From Phycisphaerales bacterium (GTDB lineage Bacteria; Planctomycetota; Phycisphaerae; Tepidisphaerales; Tepidisphaeraceae), in contig PMAK01000211.1 of NCBI GenBank assembly GCA_003153655.1, forward strand, positions 25,757-32,004: a DNA stretch of 6,248 bases, given 5' to 3'. The stretch's first letter is position 1; every line of letters begins with the position of its first letter. The translations under genes and the position numbers were made by a program. The notes under the pieces are model-generated. The model made no database searches. It was not told the origin of the DNA and saw only the letters and a program-made list of their open reading frames with translations. Of this stretch, positions 5,863 to 6,248 are shown one piece after another.

Positions 5863-5893
5863 CAGACGCTACAGCTGAGCTGAACATGCTCTA

Positions 5894-6248
5894 GAGGCGA
5901 CGGCTCATTGGGCTGTCCGGGCGTTCTTTCAGTGGGCGTGAGTTTTAGGGACGTTCAATTCTTTTCCCAACTTTTCCGGAATGTTCCGAATTTAGAGCGT
6001 TTTTTACCGGATTCCCCCGGAAGCATGGATTGGCGATGGAGAGCATTTGGTGGAGTCAACATGCACCTTTAGCTCCGTGGCTCTCTTGAAGCGTAATCGG
6101 AAAACAAACAGTAGTCCCTCTCATCCGGTGTCGAAGGAGTGAAAGAATTGGACGTGCTTTGGAGAGAGGTGGGGAGCTTTTTGATATTTTTTGGTAACGC
6201 TGCATCGTCTGTAAATCGTTATCCCTGCACAATTGATGGCGGATGTTG
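5894..6248. other. Gene-poor, AT-richer right flank
   Basis: About 355 bases with no recognisable gene, RNA or repeat. The composition is more AT-rich than the genes, with T runs such as 6000-6006. Small features seen: TTCCGGAA (5974-5981), followed closely by a second TTCCGAA. A frame opens after AAGGAG (6134-6139), with a possible TTG start at 6148, and runs to the window edge (MDVLWREVGSFLIFFGN...); it shows no family resemblance and is too short to call. An ATG at 6235 near the edge could also begin a gene beyond the window. Confidence 0.5.

Larger units (their letters stand above)
5618..5893. mobile_element. 276-bp foldback (MITE-like) element with terminal inverted repeats
   Basis: The terminal arms 5618-5650 and 5861-5893 are inverted copies matching at 31 of 33 positions, mismatching only at arm positions 9 and 19. 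Both ends finish in TA, so the layout reads TA-GAGCAT...ATGCTC-TA, as expected for insertion into TA (the Tc1/mariner-IS630 type of target). The element has no credible ORF, so it would be a non-autonomous MITE moved by a transposase elsewhere. Its interior is two hairpin units in inverted orientation (5650-5751 and 5761-5862). It starts exactly at the stop codon of the SpoIID-type gene; removing it with one TA restores TATTAGAGG, which still has the stop. An alternative reading is a REP/BIME-like palindromic unit or paired structured RNAs; only other copies could decide. Confidence 0.72.

Noticed and set aside
5633..5887. Minus-strand reading frame of 84 codons inside the foldback element
   Set aside because: It is formed by the palindromic sequence itself, has no ribosome site or protein family look, and its composition follows the hairpin arms.
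5618..5893. REP/RAYT-type repeat pair
   Set aside because: The arms are much longer than REPs, the conserved GTAG/GTGG-type foot is not seen, and no RAYT transposase is in the window; kept only as an alternative.
5618..5896. TAGAG direct repeat (5618-5622 and 5892-5896) as a 5-bp target duplication
   Set aside because: It would remove GAG from the left arm only and break the symmetry of the terminal repeats; TA ends with GAGCAT repeats fit better.
6139..6248. Possible gene start near the right edge (GTG 6139 or TTG 6148 after AAGGAG)
   Set aside because: Only about 36 codons are visible with no recognisable motif; open by chance is likely in this AT-richer stretch, though a gene continuing past the edge cannot be excluded.

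Overview
The window looks like a chromosomal segment of a planctomycete or close relative, moderately GC-rich in the genes and visibly more AT-rich at the far right. Three things suggest this: a PrkC-type Ser/Thr kinase, an FGE-sulfatase-fold secreted protein, and above all a TPR protein ending in two RNA polymerase alpha-CTD-like domains, an architecture I associate from memory with Planctomycetes. A Gram-negative envelope is implied by kdsA (Kdo synthesis) and a peptidoglycan layer by a SpoIID/LytB-type protein. No rRNA, tRNA or CRISPR array was seen.

Layout: (1) 2-379 (+) is the C-terminal part of a membrane-anchored Ser/Thr protein kinase. (2) It converges on a minus-strand pair, a YegS/DAGK-type lipid kinase (2171-1275) followed by kdsA (1278-466). 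The two genes overlap by four bases (GTGA), so they are almost certainly co-transcribed and translationally coupled. (3) A very short divergent spacer carrying a perfect palindrome, GTACAA-N5-TTGTAC, separates that operon from a plus-strand gene for an exported FGE-sulfatase-domain protein (2220-3236). That protein lacks the catalytic cysteines of true formylglycine-generating enzymes. (4) A spacer with a strong stem-loop and a candidate sigma70-type promoter leads to a plus-strand pair: the TPR plus tandem alpha-CTD protein (3431-4336) and, 36 bp later behind a strong Shine-Dalgarno, a probable lipoprotein of the SpoIID/LytB family (4373-5620). (5) Exactly at the stop codon of that gene starts a 276-bp foldback element (5618-5893). 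It has about 33-bp terminal inverted repeats matching at 31 of 33 positions, apparent TA ends, and two internal hairpins. (6) 5894-6248 has no gene I can support.

The genes are linked loosely by an envelope theme: Kdo synthesis, lipid phosphorylation, an exported FGE-fold protein and a peptidoglycan-acting lipoprotein. A signalling kinase and a putative transcription factor-like alpha-CTD protein lie beside them. The two parts most worth following up are the 276-bp element, whose halves are diverged inverted copies of one hairpin with what look like compensatory stem changes, and the tandem alpha-CTD protein, which keeps several residues that contact DNA and partner proteins in E. coli alpha.
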